Shown: positions 24,723 through 37,004 of the stretch, one piece after another
How positions within the stretch are numbered: position 1 is the stretch's first letter
How the letters are laid out: each line of letters begins with the position of its first letter
Assembly: GCA_014898415.1 (NCBI GenBank)
Contig: RCTD01000006.1
Location: forward strand, 372,001 to 436,000
From: Stromatinia cepivora
Taxonomy: Eukaryota > Ascomycota > Leotiomycetes > Helotiales > Sclerotiniaceae
Direction: 5' to 3'
Length of the DNA: 64,000 nucleotides
Program-made: the position numbers and the translations under genes
Notes under the pieces: model-generated
What the model was told of the DNA's origin: nothing
What the model saw: the letters and a program-made list of their open reading frames with translations, nothing else
Databases searched by the model: none

Positions 24723-26717
24723 TTAACGTATGATATCTTCCGCGGATCTAAGGACTTCCCTTGCTTTCTCAAGATCTCGTTCAATAGCTGGGTCTAGACC
24801 TTTGCCCTTCTCCGCCTTGTTCAAGTTTTCACCAACAATCGTTTCGACGTTTCTAACGGCTTTCCTGCCTTCTTCTCTGACCTCTCCTTCCCAGTAAGCC
24901 CTTGCAGTTTCCCATTTCTTCTGCATTCGCCTCATACTCCATACTATCCCAAAAGCGGCTACAGCCCCTGCTTCATATATCGTGGTGGACATATTACTCA
25001 CATACATGAGACCGGCAAGGGCTGACGTCAAGGATGAAGTACTCAGAGTTTGGAGGACAAGCTTTTGGGCCAAGGCTTGGAGAGCAGGAATAGTAGTTGT
25101 AGATAATAATGCCCTAGCGATTGGAATGTGTAGAGGCCAAGGTTGAGGTTTTATCTTCCTTGATGTATCTTCGTCCGTTGTGATAGGAATAAAATCTTGA
25201 AGTTTTGGTGGAGGAGGCAGTCCTTCTGGAAGAGCCTCTTGAACAGGCGTGTAAGCCCAATCAGACTTCTGTATAGAGTCAGAGGGGAGAGGTATGTTTC
25301 GATACACTCCAGCTTCTTCCGTCCGCCCGGCTAGAAATATGATTTCTTTCTCGGCCTCGGTCAAAAAGCTTCGACTTAACATATCAGATGTAATCATAGA
25401 AACATCATCGACACGCCAAAACAATTTCCACCATCCTAGTTTGCGCCATCTCTGGCCTCCAAATGCAATGTCCAGTTGATCTCGGAGCTCAGTGTGTGCG
25501 CGTTCAGACCACGTAGAAAGCGCACGACGGAGTGATGATATTTGGGTAGGCGGTATTTTAGTAGATAAAAAAAGGGACAATTGCCTGACTTTTTCTGCTT
25601 CCAAATGTTTTTGCGCGTGTTGTATGATAGATGAGATTAGTTTGAGAAGTGGTTCTTTAATAGCATTATGATTAGAGGATGCACCTAACTTCATCCAATC
25701 GATAACCTCGGGAATACCGCTTGACAACCACTGGTGCTCGTAGATCATCGCATTTTCAATGCTCTCACGGAAAGTATGTAGAGCTTCATTGCCGGATTCA
25801 ATATCAATAGACGGTATAGGGAGGGATTGTGATTCCGCAGTTCGAAAATTTACAGCACTTCCAATAATTTCCCGGTTTGTACCCAGGGGATATGAAAGGA
25901 AAGAAGCTGCTCCCATAATTCCATGCCCAAGAAGAAATGATTTGTGTACGGGTGTTGTAACCGGAGTATAGCGGCCTGTACTAGAGGTTGGTATCTCCAT
26001 TGTCGGTACCAAAACCGCTTCCTCGAAAAGTCCTGTTTCAACGTTTGTTGGAGGGTCTATTTCCAGGACCAAAATCTCCATTTTATGCCCGTTGAACATT
26101 GGAGAAGATATGTTCATTTCGTGTACCAACCTGCCATTCCGCTCCGAGCTTTCATCCTCATTATGTCCAACCCTTATCAATAATGGCCGGCCCATGCCAT
26201 CGCCGCGCATAATACCCCGCTCCCATTCCTCCTCTGCCTTTAGAGGATCTGCTAAAATGAGCCTCAGGAGCTCTTTGGCTTTTTGAAGAGAGATCCCTCC
26301 ATCTGCCAGTCCTAATATCGCAACTCTTATTGTCTCTTGACCCTCTGGTTGCTCTAGACCTCTCAATGCAAGTTGTAACCGGGAAGTATTAACATAGTTC
26401 GTGGCGTGTTTTTGTACCTCAAGTAATGCTTCACGAAGCGCATTACGGTCTATTATGGAGGTTTTTCGAATTTCCTCATTATGTATAGCTTGTATAGGAG
26501 CAGATGATGATTGCCTGACTTGTAATCGAGGATCAGGTAAAAGTTTGCGTTGACGAGGCTGACTTCGAGACCTCTGTGAATATTGAGATAGAGAGCATAT
26601 CGGACATATATGCGGTTTCTCGATATTATTCGGCGTTCCAAAAGATTTTGCCCATCCAGCTCTCGCCCTGGGTATTCGTGGAGGCATTATGGTCGAAGGA
26701 GGAAAAGAAAGTATCAA
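24723..26717 (-). CDS. Large probable mitochondrial membrane protein (Mmc1-like), 664 residues
   Basis: One uninterrupted frame. The N-terminus is rich in Arg, Ser and Pro without acidic residues for about 25 positions (PRIPRARAGWAKSF), as in a mitochondrial presequence, and is followed by a CPIC pair. If the second Met at 26687 is the start, the presequence is cleaner. The centre is helical with no catalytic motif. Near the C-terminus a hydrophobic segment (about residues 575-600, ALAGLMYVSNMSTTIYEAGAVAAFGIVW) precedes a charged coiled coil (MRRMQKKWETARAYWEGEV). The C-terminal layout recalls fungal Mmc1-type mitochondrial proteins, an assignment from memory of the family and not a search. 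The gene itself is near certain. Confidence 0.8.
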   Translation of the reverse strand: MILSFPPSTIMPPRIPRARAGWAKSFGTPNNIEKPHICPICSLSQYSQRSRSQPRQRKLLPDPRLQVRQSSSAPIQAIHNEEIRKTSIIDRNALREALLEVQKHATNYVNTSRLQLALRGLEQPEGQETIRVAILGLADGGISLQKAKELLRLILADPLKAEEEWERGIMRGDGMGRPLLIRVGHNEDESSERNGRLVHEMNISSPMFNGHKMEILVLEIDPPTNVETGLFEEAVLVPTMEIPTSSTGRYTPVTTPVHKSFLLGHGIMGAASFLSYPLGTNREIIGSAVNFRTAESQSLPIPSIDIESGNEALHTFRESIENAMIYEHQWLSSGIPEVIDWMKLGASSNHNAIKEPLLKLISSIIQHAQKHLEAEKVRQLSLFLSTKIPPTQISSLRRALSTWSERAHTELRDQLDIAFGGQRWRKLGWWKLFWRVDDVSMITSDMLSRSFLTEAEKEIIFLAGRTEEAGVYRNIPLPSDSIQKSDWAYTPVQEALPEGLPPPPKLQDFIPITTDEDTSRKIKPQPWPLHIPIARALLSTTTIPALQALAQKLVLQTLSTSSLTSALAGLMYVSNMSTTIYEAGAVAAFGIVWSMRRMQKKWETARAYWEGEVREEGRKAVRNVETIVGENLNKAEKGKGLDPAIERDLEKAREVLRSAEDIIR

Positions 26718-26874
26718 GGTTTAAATCTTTGACATCGCGATTTTGAGCCTTATAACTAAGGCTACAAATTAAGCTTGTTTCAACAGCAGCTTCAGTTACG
26801 TCACAGATGAGAGGAAAGAAATGTAAATTTTCTGATAAATTAGATATCTCTATCTCTTGAAAGTCGTGTCAAGA

Positions 26875-27470
26875 TCATGATTTATTTAAAGCCATTCCAC
26901 CGAACGCTCTATCGAGTTCGTCACCTTCTTGATTTGGTACCGCCACAGGTGTTTGTGCCAGACGTGAAGCATCATTACTTGATACATCAACATCCATAAG
27001 GTTTCCACCTCCTGCAGCCGTCTTCTTCTCTGGCTCCAAGATTCGCGCATCGCTATCCAACCATCCAGGGGCTACTCTACGCTTCTCTGCCAATTCTCTT
27101 GCAGCTATCGCATCTTCCCATGCCTTTAACTCCCTGTCGGCATCGTCTTGAGCTTTCTGTATGTAAGCTTGTAGTGCTTTGCAAGACGCGATTATCTCAT
27201 CCGGGTGTGCTGCATGGCCTGATGATGATACGACGTATTTGGGCTTGCCGTCGCTGGATGAGACTGAAGCTGTTGTGGATGATGGCGGTAAAGTCGAGGG
27301 GAGAGTCTTGTATGTGTATGGAAGAGTAGTCGCAGTCGGCAAAGAAACGAACGGTGAGACTGTAAGCGGCACCTGTGCTAATAGAGGATGGGTACCTAAG
27401 TATTGTTAATTGTTTGACTTGCTCTATCGGTGAAGTTTGTACAAAGGGGCACTCAACGGTTGTCATTCAT
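26875..27470 (-). CDS. Hypothetical conserved-looking protein, 177 residues, two exons
   Basis: No ATG opens the main frame, so a first exon is needed. ATG at 27470 gives a four-codon exon (27470-27458) joined over a 62-nt intron (donor GTTGAG, acceptor ACTTAG) to 27395-26875. The product starts MNDNRTHPLLAQVPLTVSPF. A Ser/Thr/Pro-rich N-terminal third is followed by an amphipathic helix (HPDEIIASCKALQAYIQKAQ, then DRELKAWEDAIAARELAEKR) and the motif VAPGWLD. The tail (GDELDRAFGGMALNKS) is probably flexible. No enzyme motif is seen and I do not recognise the family. The donor is not the fungal consensus, so the exact start remains an inference. Confidence 0.65.
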
Positions 27471-28530
27471 GATTAAATGGAGCTTTAAAAAGAGCTATGA
27501 CCAGTAATTTCCTATCAATTGCCTTCGATTCTCCGAAAGTAATAATAGATAGATTAAATTATATTTACCAAGCAATTTGTTCTTATCTTTTCCGAGGGAA
27601 GAAATTGAAATGTGTTCTCGAAGGTCTCCAAGTATCGAAGAGTGATCTTGATTATACCCCTACCTCGAGGGCTTTTGGACTTCGGAAATGAATTTGTCTG
27701 GAAGATTGGTTGCTGTATAAGGTACCGGTACTTTTGTTCCCTAACTGTAGATGTAATAATTACCGTATGATGAAGAAATTCTTATTCTGTTTTTGGGATT
27801 CAAAGTCTTCTTGATGACTGTTATCAATCAATCAAAATCTCCGATGCAAATGTAATGATACCGGTATGGATATGACAATTCGAGGGGAGGAACGATGTTC
27901 TGTTCTGTTCTGTACTCGTAATAATAAGTTCAACAGTTTATTAAATAGGATTCATGGGACCGGTGAATGGGTGAAAAGGTGGTCGAGGCTTAAAATCCCC
28001 ACACCCAAATCAATTTTACTTAGGTGAATGGACCCATTGGACCAGACCAAGTAAACTTCACCATATTTTAGGAGGTTACCTATGTACTAGGATTTGCCGC
28101 CTTTCAAACTTCACTCTCCAGCTTTAACCTTCCCGAAACACAACAATCTGAACCCTTTTAAAACTTATCTGATTGTCAGCCTTATTGACAGCTGCAACTG
28201 TAACTGCAAACCACAACGACAGCGACCTCAATATTCTCCTGTCCTATATTTTGAACTTCAATAGAACTTCTTTTGGAGTCTTTGTTTGGATCTATTCAAT
28301 CTGCTCAGGAGCTGATACAACTACTAATTTACGAGTTAAGTTTGTGCTTGCTTACCTACTTTAAGGGACCAATTCGCCAGTGTTGCAATAAACTCCCCTT
28401 TCCCTCAGCCTCTTTTTGCCATCCGATCACCTATCCTGATTGCGAAAACCCAGTTACGACTGATCCTTTTGTGACACTAAAGTCACCAATAAATAAACAT
28501 ATTCCATCATCCTTTACACCGTTCGCCATC
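27471..28530. other. Promoter and leader region of calcineurin A
   Basis: About 1 kb between diverging genes. No separate coding gene is supported. An upstream frame (28173-28364) is short. The 28140-28530 part is pyrimidine-rich and probably forms the 5' UTR of the calcineurin gene. Confidence 0.5.
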
Positions 28531-30408
28531 ATGGACGGCGAGGACCAGCTCAAAACCCCGCTGACCCCACTTGCGCCAGCGGGCGTCGAGAACAGAATGC
28601 AAGTCGATAATGCTTTGCGGGCAATCCACCAGAAGAAACCTGTGCCAGAGATCGACTTTACTCTGCATACTATGGAAGATGGAAGTCAAGTGAGCACAAT
28701 GGAAAGAGTATGCAAAGGTATGGTTCAATCTAAGATGCGCTACCGCCAGTAAGTGATGCTGATTATATATCTTTGCAGATGTACAAGCACCTGCTATGGT
28801 TCCACCGACAGATCAACAGTTCTTCTCACCACAAGATCCATCCAAGCCAAATTTACAATTCTTGAAGCAACATTTCTACAGAGAAGGCCGCTTGACTGAG
28901 GAACAAGCTCTGTTCATCCTTGAGGAGGGTACAAAAGTATTGAAGCAGGAGCCCAACCTTTTGGAAATGGATGCGCCAATCACTGTATGTGGTGATGTTC
29001 ACGGGCAGTATTATGACTTAATGAAACTTTTCGAAGTTGGTGGAGATCCAGCTGAGACCAGATATCTTTTCTTGGGAGATTATGTCGACAGAGGCTACTT
29101 CAGTATTGAATGTGTGTTGTATCTTTGGTCTTTGAAGATCTGGTACCCAAACACCTTGTGGCTACTTCGAGGAAATCATGAATGCAGACATTTGACAGAT
29201 TACTTTACATTCAAGCTTGAATGTAAGCACAAGTATTCTGAAAGAATCTATGAAGCATGTATGGATTCATTCTGTGCATTGCCTTTGGCTGCGGTTATGA
29301 ACAAACAATTCTTGTGTATTCATGGAGGTTTGAGTCCCGAGCTACACACCTTGGATGATCTTAAGAGCGTATGCACGCCCATTATACCCTTTTTAGAACA
29401 TTATTGACTTTTAAATTGGCAGATTGATCGATTCCGCGAACCTCCCACTCATGGTCTTATGTGCGATATTTTATGGGCAGATCCACTGGAAGAATTTGGG
29501 CAAGAAAAAACCTCCGAATACTTCATTCACAATCACGTTCGAGGTTGTTCGTATTTCTTCTCTTACCCTGCCGCATGCAACTTCCTCGAGAAAAATAACC
29601 TCCTTTCAATTATTCGAGCACATGAGGCACAAGATGCTGGCTACCGAATGTACAGAAAGACTCGAACAACCGGATTCCCTAGTGTTATGACCATATTCTC
29701 AGCACCCAACTATCTCGATGTCTACAACAACAAAGCCGCTGTGTTGAAGTACGAGAACAATGTTATGAATATCAGACAGTTTAATTGCACTCCTCATCCT
29801 TACTGGCTACCAAATTTCATGGACGTTTTCACCTGGTCTTTACCTTTCGTTGGGGAGAAGATTACAGACATGTTACTCGCAATTCTCAGCACTTCCTCGG
29901 AAGATGAGCTCAAGGATGATCAAACTCCATCAAGCACTTCTCCAGGTCCTATATCACCACCCATTAATGCTCCAATGGATCCGGAATCTATCGAGTACAA
30001 GAGAAGAGCTATTAAGAATAAAATTCTTGCAATTGGTCGTCTTTCGCGAGTCTTCCAGGTTTTACGAGAAGAATCCGAGAGAGTTACCGAGTTGAAGACT
30101 GCAGCTGGTGGTAGACTTCCTGCTGGAACTTTGATGCTTGGAGCAGAAGGTATTAAGAGCGCAATTAGTAGTTTTGAGGATGCACGAAAGGTTGATTTGC
30201 AGAACGAACGTCTCCCACCCAGCCACGAAGAGGTCACGAGACAAAACGAAGAAGGACGAGAGCAGGCATTGGAGAGAGCAAAGAGGGAGGCTGATAATGA
30301 TAAGGGGTTACAATTGCTCTCTAGAAGGCTTAGCACGTAAGTCAAACTTGAATCTTATTTAGCCATTCCCTACTAACTTATTCTGTGGGTAGTGATCGTA
30401 AGAAATAA
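28531..30408 (+). CDS. CNA1: Calcineurin A, catalytic subunit (Ser/Thr phosphatase 2B)
   Basis: Ca2+/calmodulin-activated phosphatase that dephosphorylates Crz1-type factors and is needed for stress response and hyphal growth. Four exons (28531-28717, 28779-29368, 29423-30336, 30393-30408) encode 568 residues. PPP-family signatures are complete: [26 protein letters not shown] and the metal-binding HGGLSPE, then [11 protein letters not shown] and [11 protein letters not shown]. The calcineurin-B-binding helix ([20 protein letters not shown]) and calmodulin-binding segment ([20 protein letters not shown]) follow, then an autoinhibitory-like stretch. The last intron (GTAAGT, branch CTAAC, acceptor GGTAG) avoids an early stop and adds STDRKK. 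Without splicing the frame would end at RRLST. Confidence 0.96.
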
Positions 30409-33400
30409 TAAGGTACAAATATACAAGGGGAGGAAAGGAATTGGGAGTCATATTAGTGACACTTTGGGAAGCTACTATGATGATCGATTACGTCTTGGGG
30501 GTCATCTCAGTGACACTTTGGGAAGCTACCATGATAATCGATTTAAATCATAGATACATCTTGATGATTTGCGTACTAAGACGATTGGTGAATTAATTGC
30601 ACACAACGTCAAGTTTAACTTTAATCTTCACTTTTTAGCGTGTATGTATGAATGATATTGGACAATGGCCAATTCTGTTCGAACACGAATATCTATTATG
30701 AGTGGCACTCCGATATTATATTCGTACTATATACATGGTAGGTCATGATTGTTATCTTACTATCGCATTTTTCTCAAGAGTTGCCTTTCATTCGTATAGC
30801 AGTACCCTGCTTCAGTTTCTTTCATTGTTCGTCTTCAAGTGGAGTGTGGTTAGGTGCTATGGGCTATTATGTACTTGCTTTATTTGATCATATTATAGGA
30901 TAATGTAAGGAAGACTGGTGTTGCGCATTTTATTTGTATCTACTCGTGTACTGGTGTTGATGTGCTGGGATTGGGTGGGATGGATGGGATGGGTGAGATG
31001 ATGGATGGATGAATGGTGTGGAGGTAGTATTTATGTGTTTACGAAATGTGTGTCGCATGTTGTATGTTGTGTGATTCGTGAATGATGAGTTGTAAATGAG
31101 GGAGGTCTGATGTTCTGATGTGTGAATGGAAAGTGTGGATGTGGATGAGGCTGAGTCTGAGTGATCAGAAAACGTTTAATACTCTACTGATGTTACGGAT
31201 GTAGCTATACTAGTAGCTCCACTCCCACGTTATTTCATGGGCTGATTGTTCGTTTGAGAGGGATGGAGGTTGGATTTTAGCAATTCTAATTCGCGGTCTG
31301 CTTTTGGTGAACCTGTCTTGCGCGTGCCCAATCGAAGGAGGAGATGGCTTGGTATACTTTTCGATCTCATACTCATCATTTTGTCAATCGTCAGTGGAGC
31401 AGAATGTCAGTATAGAGGTGAAGATTTGAGGTGAGAATGTGGGAGTTTTATGCTAATTTGTGTTGCTTGCCATACTGTGTAGATTTGGAGATGGGTATGG
31501 GTATGGATGTGGTGTGGATGTACTATACGAAGTATAGGAAGTATAGTGTTGCGTCATTCGTATGGCAGGCTATTTATGGGAAAGATATGTGAGAATTCAA
31601 GTAGTTCCTTTTTCATAGGGTCATTGGATAGTCGACATGATGATGTATAATGGGGATTTAGTGAATTGATGTAGTGGTGTGATGGTAGTGGGATGGGGAA
31701 AGTTTTTGCAGGTAATAGGTGAGATTATTTTCTGTGGTAATCACATTCCAATTTCTAAAGATATAGTAGCTAGGTGTGAAGACAAACAAAGGTTTTTGGG
31801 GAGGAAAATCGTACTGGCCTGGTCTGCCCTGGAGTTATTTTAATCAAAGGTCATGATGTAGTAGATGCAGATAAATGCTCAGAATGCCTTCCATCTTCTG
31901 GAAAGATAACCTCATTAGGGAAAATCTTGGAGGCAATAGGTAAATAATCAATCTCAAATCCTTATAAATACTCAATCGACCCTTGGATTCGCCATCGTAC
32001 GATAATAGTCAATATAGAAAACCGTGCGTGGTTGACTATCTAAGAAATTGGAGCCAGTTTGTGAATGGCCCTATGATTTAAGCCCAAACGCCATTGCAGG
32101 TTCTTTGGTAACGTTAAGAAAACCTGCTTCTAATATTCGATGAAGAATCTTGAAAAATATAAAATCCATGACATCATGTATTTGCATTCCCACAGCACCC
32201 ACGAACAGTAAATCCTTCCCCAAAACCAAACTCTCAACTAGAGATCCGAGAATCCGCGGGAAAACATCGGGAAACTTGGCAAGCGAACTCCTTTTCCGTT
32301 CCTTTTCCGTTTAGAAGTCGCATTAATCCATTGTATGAAAATCCTCATTACAGAGGAAAGAACCCGAGAAGAATATTTCCTGATATCTTAACATGGAGCT
32401 TATTATCGCAATATATGCGAAAACCCGAGATCTTGGAAGAGATAAAAAGGTGGCCGTTCACCTCGCCTAAATCGAAGAGCTCATCGAACCCTGGTATTGC
32501 GTGCTTAACACACCTCGAACCTTCAACTTTTGCATTGTTCGAAGAACTCGCATCTTGAAAAAGAGATCAGATGAGAAGAAAGAGAGAAAGTAATAAAAAA
32601 GGTTATTGGGGAGTACATTTCATCTCTATAATAAAGAAATTGAGAGAAAGGCCGGTTGGAGAAAGGGGGGAGAACGATGTTGAGATTTTTGAACTTAGCG
32701 ACGCATGGCCTAAAATGAAGAAATACTTGTACATGCATACTATTTGTAGAACCCCCACTGGCCAGGGTGGGCAGCTCGGAAAAATTACAGGTTTATACTG
32801 ATGTCTCTCCACCCCTCCATCAATTGTGACACTGGTGGTTTTTCACTAAAATGTGTGGCTTCAGTGATGTATTTTCACTGCATGGATGATGTTTGTAATT
32901 TGTTCAGCTCGCAGATTTGGGGAGCTAGGTAGAAATAATGATTGGAAAAGTGGCATATATCGTTGGACTCGGAATACCTCCGCAAGACACGAAACCTGCT
33001 AGTTGCTGTGTCTACTCCACTCATCAATTATTATTTTTTATAGCAAGACGCCATCGACGCAAGTTTACACCCAATCGGAAATTTGTTTCTTGGACTTAAG
33101 TAGTACGTTCGTCAGTATGATTTTGGCTAGTAAAGTGGGCTTGTTTAGAGGAGGTTGAAAGTTCTTCAATCTCGACTTTCTTTGTCTTGTTCGAAAGGAT
33201 TCAATATTTCGTAATATCTTTGTTTTCTTCGGTCCTTTTGTCAGGAAGAGTGGTGGCTTGGTAATTGAAGTTTGCTGATTGAATGAGTATATAAAACCTT
33301 ACATACAGACGGAATCGAGCGGGTTGATGGTTCGTGAACTTCGTCTGGATCGTTCGTTGTCAGTCTGGAGTTTCTGTCACTCTTGGAGTTCGCCGGTGTC

Positions 33401-33949
33401 GCATCGCCACGATTCTAAACGAGTTTCGCACATTCGCTATAGTTATAATTGGTTTCTTCAATTGAAGAAGAAAGCAAGGCAACATATAAAAAGCTAGTTC
33501 GACATTCGCGGAACCATTAATCGAATCAGTCTTTCTTTTCCCATTTCCACGTTCAGAAACATACTAAATCAGGAAATCCCACGCATAGGTTTGCCTCCTC
33601 CACTAGATGCTAGTCTAGGGTGGTCCTTCCGCATACCTGGGATCCATTTACCTGCGCCTTACAACGCCTCACCCCGTCTCCCACGACCCGACCCTGGAAT
33701 TTTCTCCACGCTATCGCATATAGATAGAGCATACTTACATATTATCTATACGCTCTACCGCCAATAGTCATCCATAAGTTAGACACATCCCACTTGTCGA
33801 TTATTGATTTCCAGCTTTGTGCTCGGGTCAACTGGACGACTGTTGTGACAAATACCCTGAAGATTGTGTGATCTCTGCACCTCTGATGTGTTTGTTTGGC
33901 GTCCTTTCACGTTAAATTGGCATAGAGATTTACAATATAAGAAGTCGCC
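30409..33949. other. 3.5 kb without a supported gene
   Basis: Holds the calcineurin 3' UTR, a short tandem duplication, a G/T-rich stretch (about 30.95-31.75 kb, with GATG and GGTG repeats) and the long leader of the bZIP gene. A 72-codon frame at 33279-33497 lies about 450 bp upstream of the bZIP start and could be an upstream frame, but nothing else supports it. Frames at 32.3-32.8 kb have no recognisable domain. A non-coding transcript cannot be excluded. Confidence 0.5.
30442..30545. repeat. Two-copy tandem duplication, period 54 bp
   Basis: GTGACACTTTGGGAAGCTAC occurs at 30456 and again at 30510, inside units of about 49 bp that share GTCAT, ATGAT and ATCGATT. It lies just after the calcineurin stop, so it would be in the 3' UTR. 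Confidence 0.8.
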
Positions 33950-34790
33950 ATGACGGTCACGCAGATATATCCTTCTATCGCTCCGCTGCCGATAACAGAA
34001 TCGGAACTTCCCTACCCTCCGCAACATTTCGACCCTCAATCGCAAACGCTTTTTCAGCAGCAGCAGGAACAACAACAACAACATTCATATCTGGATCCTG
34101 CCCTCGCTCAACATGATCTCAGGATATTTACTCAGGGGTTGTCGCACAATCCGAGCTATGATACCCCAATAGCGCCATATCCTGCCTCGGATAGTAGTGA
34201 TGATTCGATGGATCTGTGTGGAGTGATTAATTGGGTTAATGGACAGAGTGCCAGTGAGTTCCTTTTGCTTGTCTCTTCGATATTGTGGGATCAACAGGCC
34301 TGCAAGAGATGATAAAAAAGAGCTTGTGTTCTAGAACGAAGTGTTCGGACAAGATAATGGCATTCATCGGCTTCCCTGCAGATCATTGTAATTCATGAAT
34401 TTCCAGATACTAACTCCCTTAGCCATGCCTACGGATCCATACCTTTATAATCAAACCTCTCGATCGGCACCTCCGTATGCTCTAGCACTTACGTCGCCCA
34501 CACAATCGCTTTCCCCACGGGAACCGAATGCCAAACGCGATGCATCGACTGCAGCCTCTGCACGATTTCGCCAGAAAAAGAAACAGAGAGAAAAGATTCT
34601 GGAATTAAATGTTAAGCAGCAACAGGAGAGAATTGGGATGATGGAATGTAGAATAAAGGAATTGGAAGGCGAGAACGGATTTTTGAAGGAACTAGTAATG
34701 GGCAGAATTAAGTGGAAAGAGGAGAGAGGGAATGAGGAGAGTAATAGAGAGGAGGATGAGAAAGAAAAAGACAATGGGGAGACGGAGTAA
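33950..34790 (+). CDS. bZIP transcription factor, 223 residues, two exons
   Basis: Exons 33950-34253 and 34423-34790. The intron runs from a GTGAGT donor to TACTAAC followed by TCCCTTAG, and it is the only pairing found that joins the two frames. The N-terminus is Gln/Pro-rich (QQQQEQQQQ) and acidic (DSSDDSMDL), as in activation regions. The basic region (AKRDASTAASARFRQKKKQR, about residues 137-156) matches the fungal CYS3/Met-type pattern TAASARFR, and is followed by a short coiled coil (ILELNVKQQQER to LKELV) and a Glu/Lys-rich tail. The position before TAASARFR, normally the invariant DNA-contacting Asn of bZIPs, is Ser here. It sits 2.2 kb from the polyketide synthase 3' end with pICln between them, so a regulatory link to the cluster is only possible. 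Confidence 0.85.
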
Positions 34791-35357
34791 ATAATGTATA
34801 TAGCTACTCTGCTACACATGAAGAAGATCACAGAGAGTGAACTTTGCTTGGGATTTTTGCTTCGCTGCGTGAAATCGTACAGCAGTCGTCTGAGGATAGA
34901 GTACATACCGCAGAACTTTGTGAGACTTTCGTTCCTGGAATAGTTAGCCTGGTGAATTCGTCCTTCATTGCGAATGATGTTTTCAATGTTTTTGAGAGTG
35001 GCGGTGCAATATAATGAACTGCTTACATTTGCTCACTTGAGACAAAAAAATCAAATACTATGGCAACTTCATAACAAATCACAACCAATGCAGTCCATGG
35101 CCAATCCCATAACCGGACTCATCCATCCAGAGCATCTGATATTTAAATGGGATGGTAATCTTCGGGTTAAGGTTGATCCGAGCATCGGCATTTCTCCAGC
35201 ATGCCCCATCAAATTCAGCCTTACAGAAACAATTCGAGGAATATTTATTTATAGGGACTTTCTGCGAAATTTAATATACACAGAGTCAAGCCAAAAGGAA
35301 TCGGAAACGTGGAAGCTTGAGAAACCACAATTTCACTCTCTCCACTGAAAAGCCAAC
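34791..35357. other. Intergenic between bZIP and pICln
   Basis: A 126-codon + frame (34968-35348) fills most of it, but it has no recognisable domain and reads straight into the promoter position of the next gene. It is left unannotated. Confidence 0.45.
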
Positions 35358-36261
35358 ATGCCTCTGTCAACTATACACTCGGCGCCAGCTTTGGACTCAT
35401 TCACACCTTTAGTAGAACACCAAACACAAACACCAAGCACATTTTACGATGCTAGACCCGTATTACATTATCATGCTATGGGTGCGCGTGCAGTTGCTTA
35501 TGGAGATTATATAAAAGAATTACCTTTTTTTGCAGACGGCCCGGCGCAGAGTACAGAGGCTGCTGCAGTGGAGATTGTCGACGCCTACATATCCACCGAG
35601 TAATTGTTCACCTCTCACAATTTCATTGCGCAAAAGCTGACTTTGGTTGTTGTCTAGGAACGTTACCATATTCAACAATGCCACTTCGGCTGGACTTGCC
35701 ATTCCTTATACCTCCATATCTTTGCACGCCATTCAACGACTGCCTGATCCCACTGATGCTTCAAAAGGTGAGGTGACTGGGTTGTTCATGCAATTAGAGA
35801 CACCTCCTCCAGCTGGAGAAGATATACCATCGATCATCGAGTTGGTTCTTATTCCCGCTGAATCGGGTTCTACAAAAACGGCGTTCGAGGCTTTGTCTAA
35901 CTGTTCAAATCTTGTACCAGACGAAGAGGATGAAGATATGGAAGGAGGAGGTGCCGAAATTCAATTTGAGGGTAACATTGGATATGAAGGTATCAGTGGA
36001 CTACCTGGAGTACAACAGGGGGCTACAGATGGTGGATTACCGCCTCCATTTCCTGGTAGCGGCGGCTGGATTACTGCGGAAAATGTTTCGGAATATTTTG
36101 ATGCGGAGGGTAATTGGATTGGAGGTGAAGAATCCAACGAAGTTGAAGTACTTGGTGACGGTGCTGGAAGAGTAAGAGGGCATGATGAGGTTGACGGGGA
36201 GGCGGAGACAAATGGTCACAATGAGGGAGATGAGGCTAGTAAACGCCCAAGGACTGATTGA
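35358..36261 (+). CDS. pICln/Lot5 family (methylosome chaperone) protein, 281 residues
   Basis: Two exons, 35358-35599 and 35658-36261, with a GTAATT donor and GTCTAG acceptor that joins STE to NVTIFNN. The PH-like fold is visible: an N-terminal strand region (FYDARPVLHYHAMGARAVAY), then TIFNNATSAGLAIPYTSISLHAIQRL and the strand VTGLFMQLE. An acidic block (PDEEDEDMEGGG) and C-terminal EGNWIGGEE follow, ending in a disordered acidic tail with a basic KRPRTD. Family members (Voldacs/ICln) bind Sm proteins in the PRMT5 methylosome and assist snRNP assembly; an older name is chloride-conductance regulator. The identification comes from the PH-like core and the acidic segment. Confidence 0.8.
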
Positions 36262-37004
36262 AAAGGCAAAAAGGCAACACATTGGATTTGCGGAAGTCCA
36301 TACCGAAAATCCGAGCTGAATGATTAAGCCGCCTCATGTCTCAATCAATATCAAGTTTCCATGACGGGAAATTGAAGCCACAGGAAGAACTACTCTGGAT
36401 CTTTTTGCTGGGCACTAACGCTTATGATACGAGAAGAAGCTTTACAAACAAATACCCACTTGACCACTTGAAGGAACTCAAGTTATCAAAAATATTATAG
36501 CACGGCGAGGCTATATTGAATATAAAACAATACAGCGCATACATTTGTATTGTACCTCTTCTATGTGGTGACCGGAAATAACATCCTGGCATCCCAAGTA
36601 TTCTGCACGATTAACGTTTAGTATAATTCATGCTGCATTCAGCAAGTCATCAGCTTTTGATCGGAGCCCTTTACAGCCAAGGTCGTTCCATTACCTTGCA
36701 CTTGTTGTTTTGTTGTCTTTGAAGTATTTTTGAACTCAAACGGCCGAGTTTCAAATGATTTATGCTTTTTATTCGATGCTCTTGCAAAACTTCGATGCAG
36801 CAAGGACTGGCAAGACAGTATTCTTCCCTGCTTAATATATTAAATCTCTTCGTGGATTTCGGGGTTCACTCTTCGGCCGCGATACACTCTTTTCTTCCCG
36901 GAAATCGCGATGATAGTCTAATTCGAGGATAATATTTGATACATTGCACCCTCAGTCTAAAATCTACCAGATATTGATACAAAAACAAGAAAATACAAGT
37001 CAGT
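36262..37004. other. Intergenic, left border of the polyketide cluster
   Basis: Convergent 3' ends of pICln (+) and the PKS (-) meet here. No coding sequence is supported. AT-rich, with no transposon signature. Confidence 0.5.
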
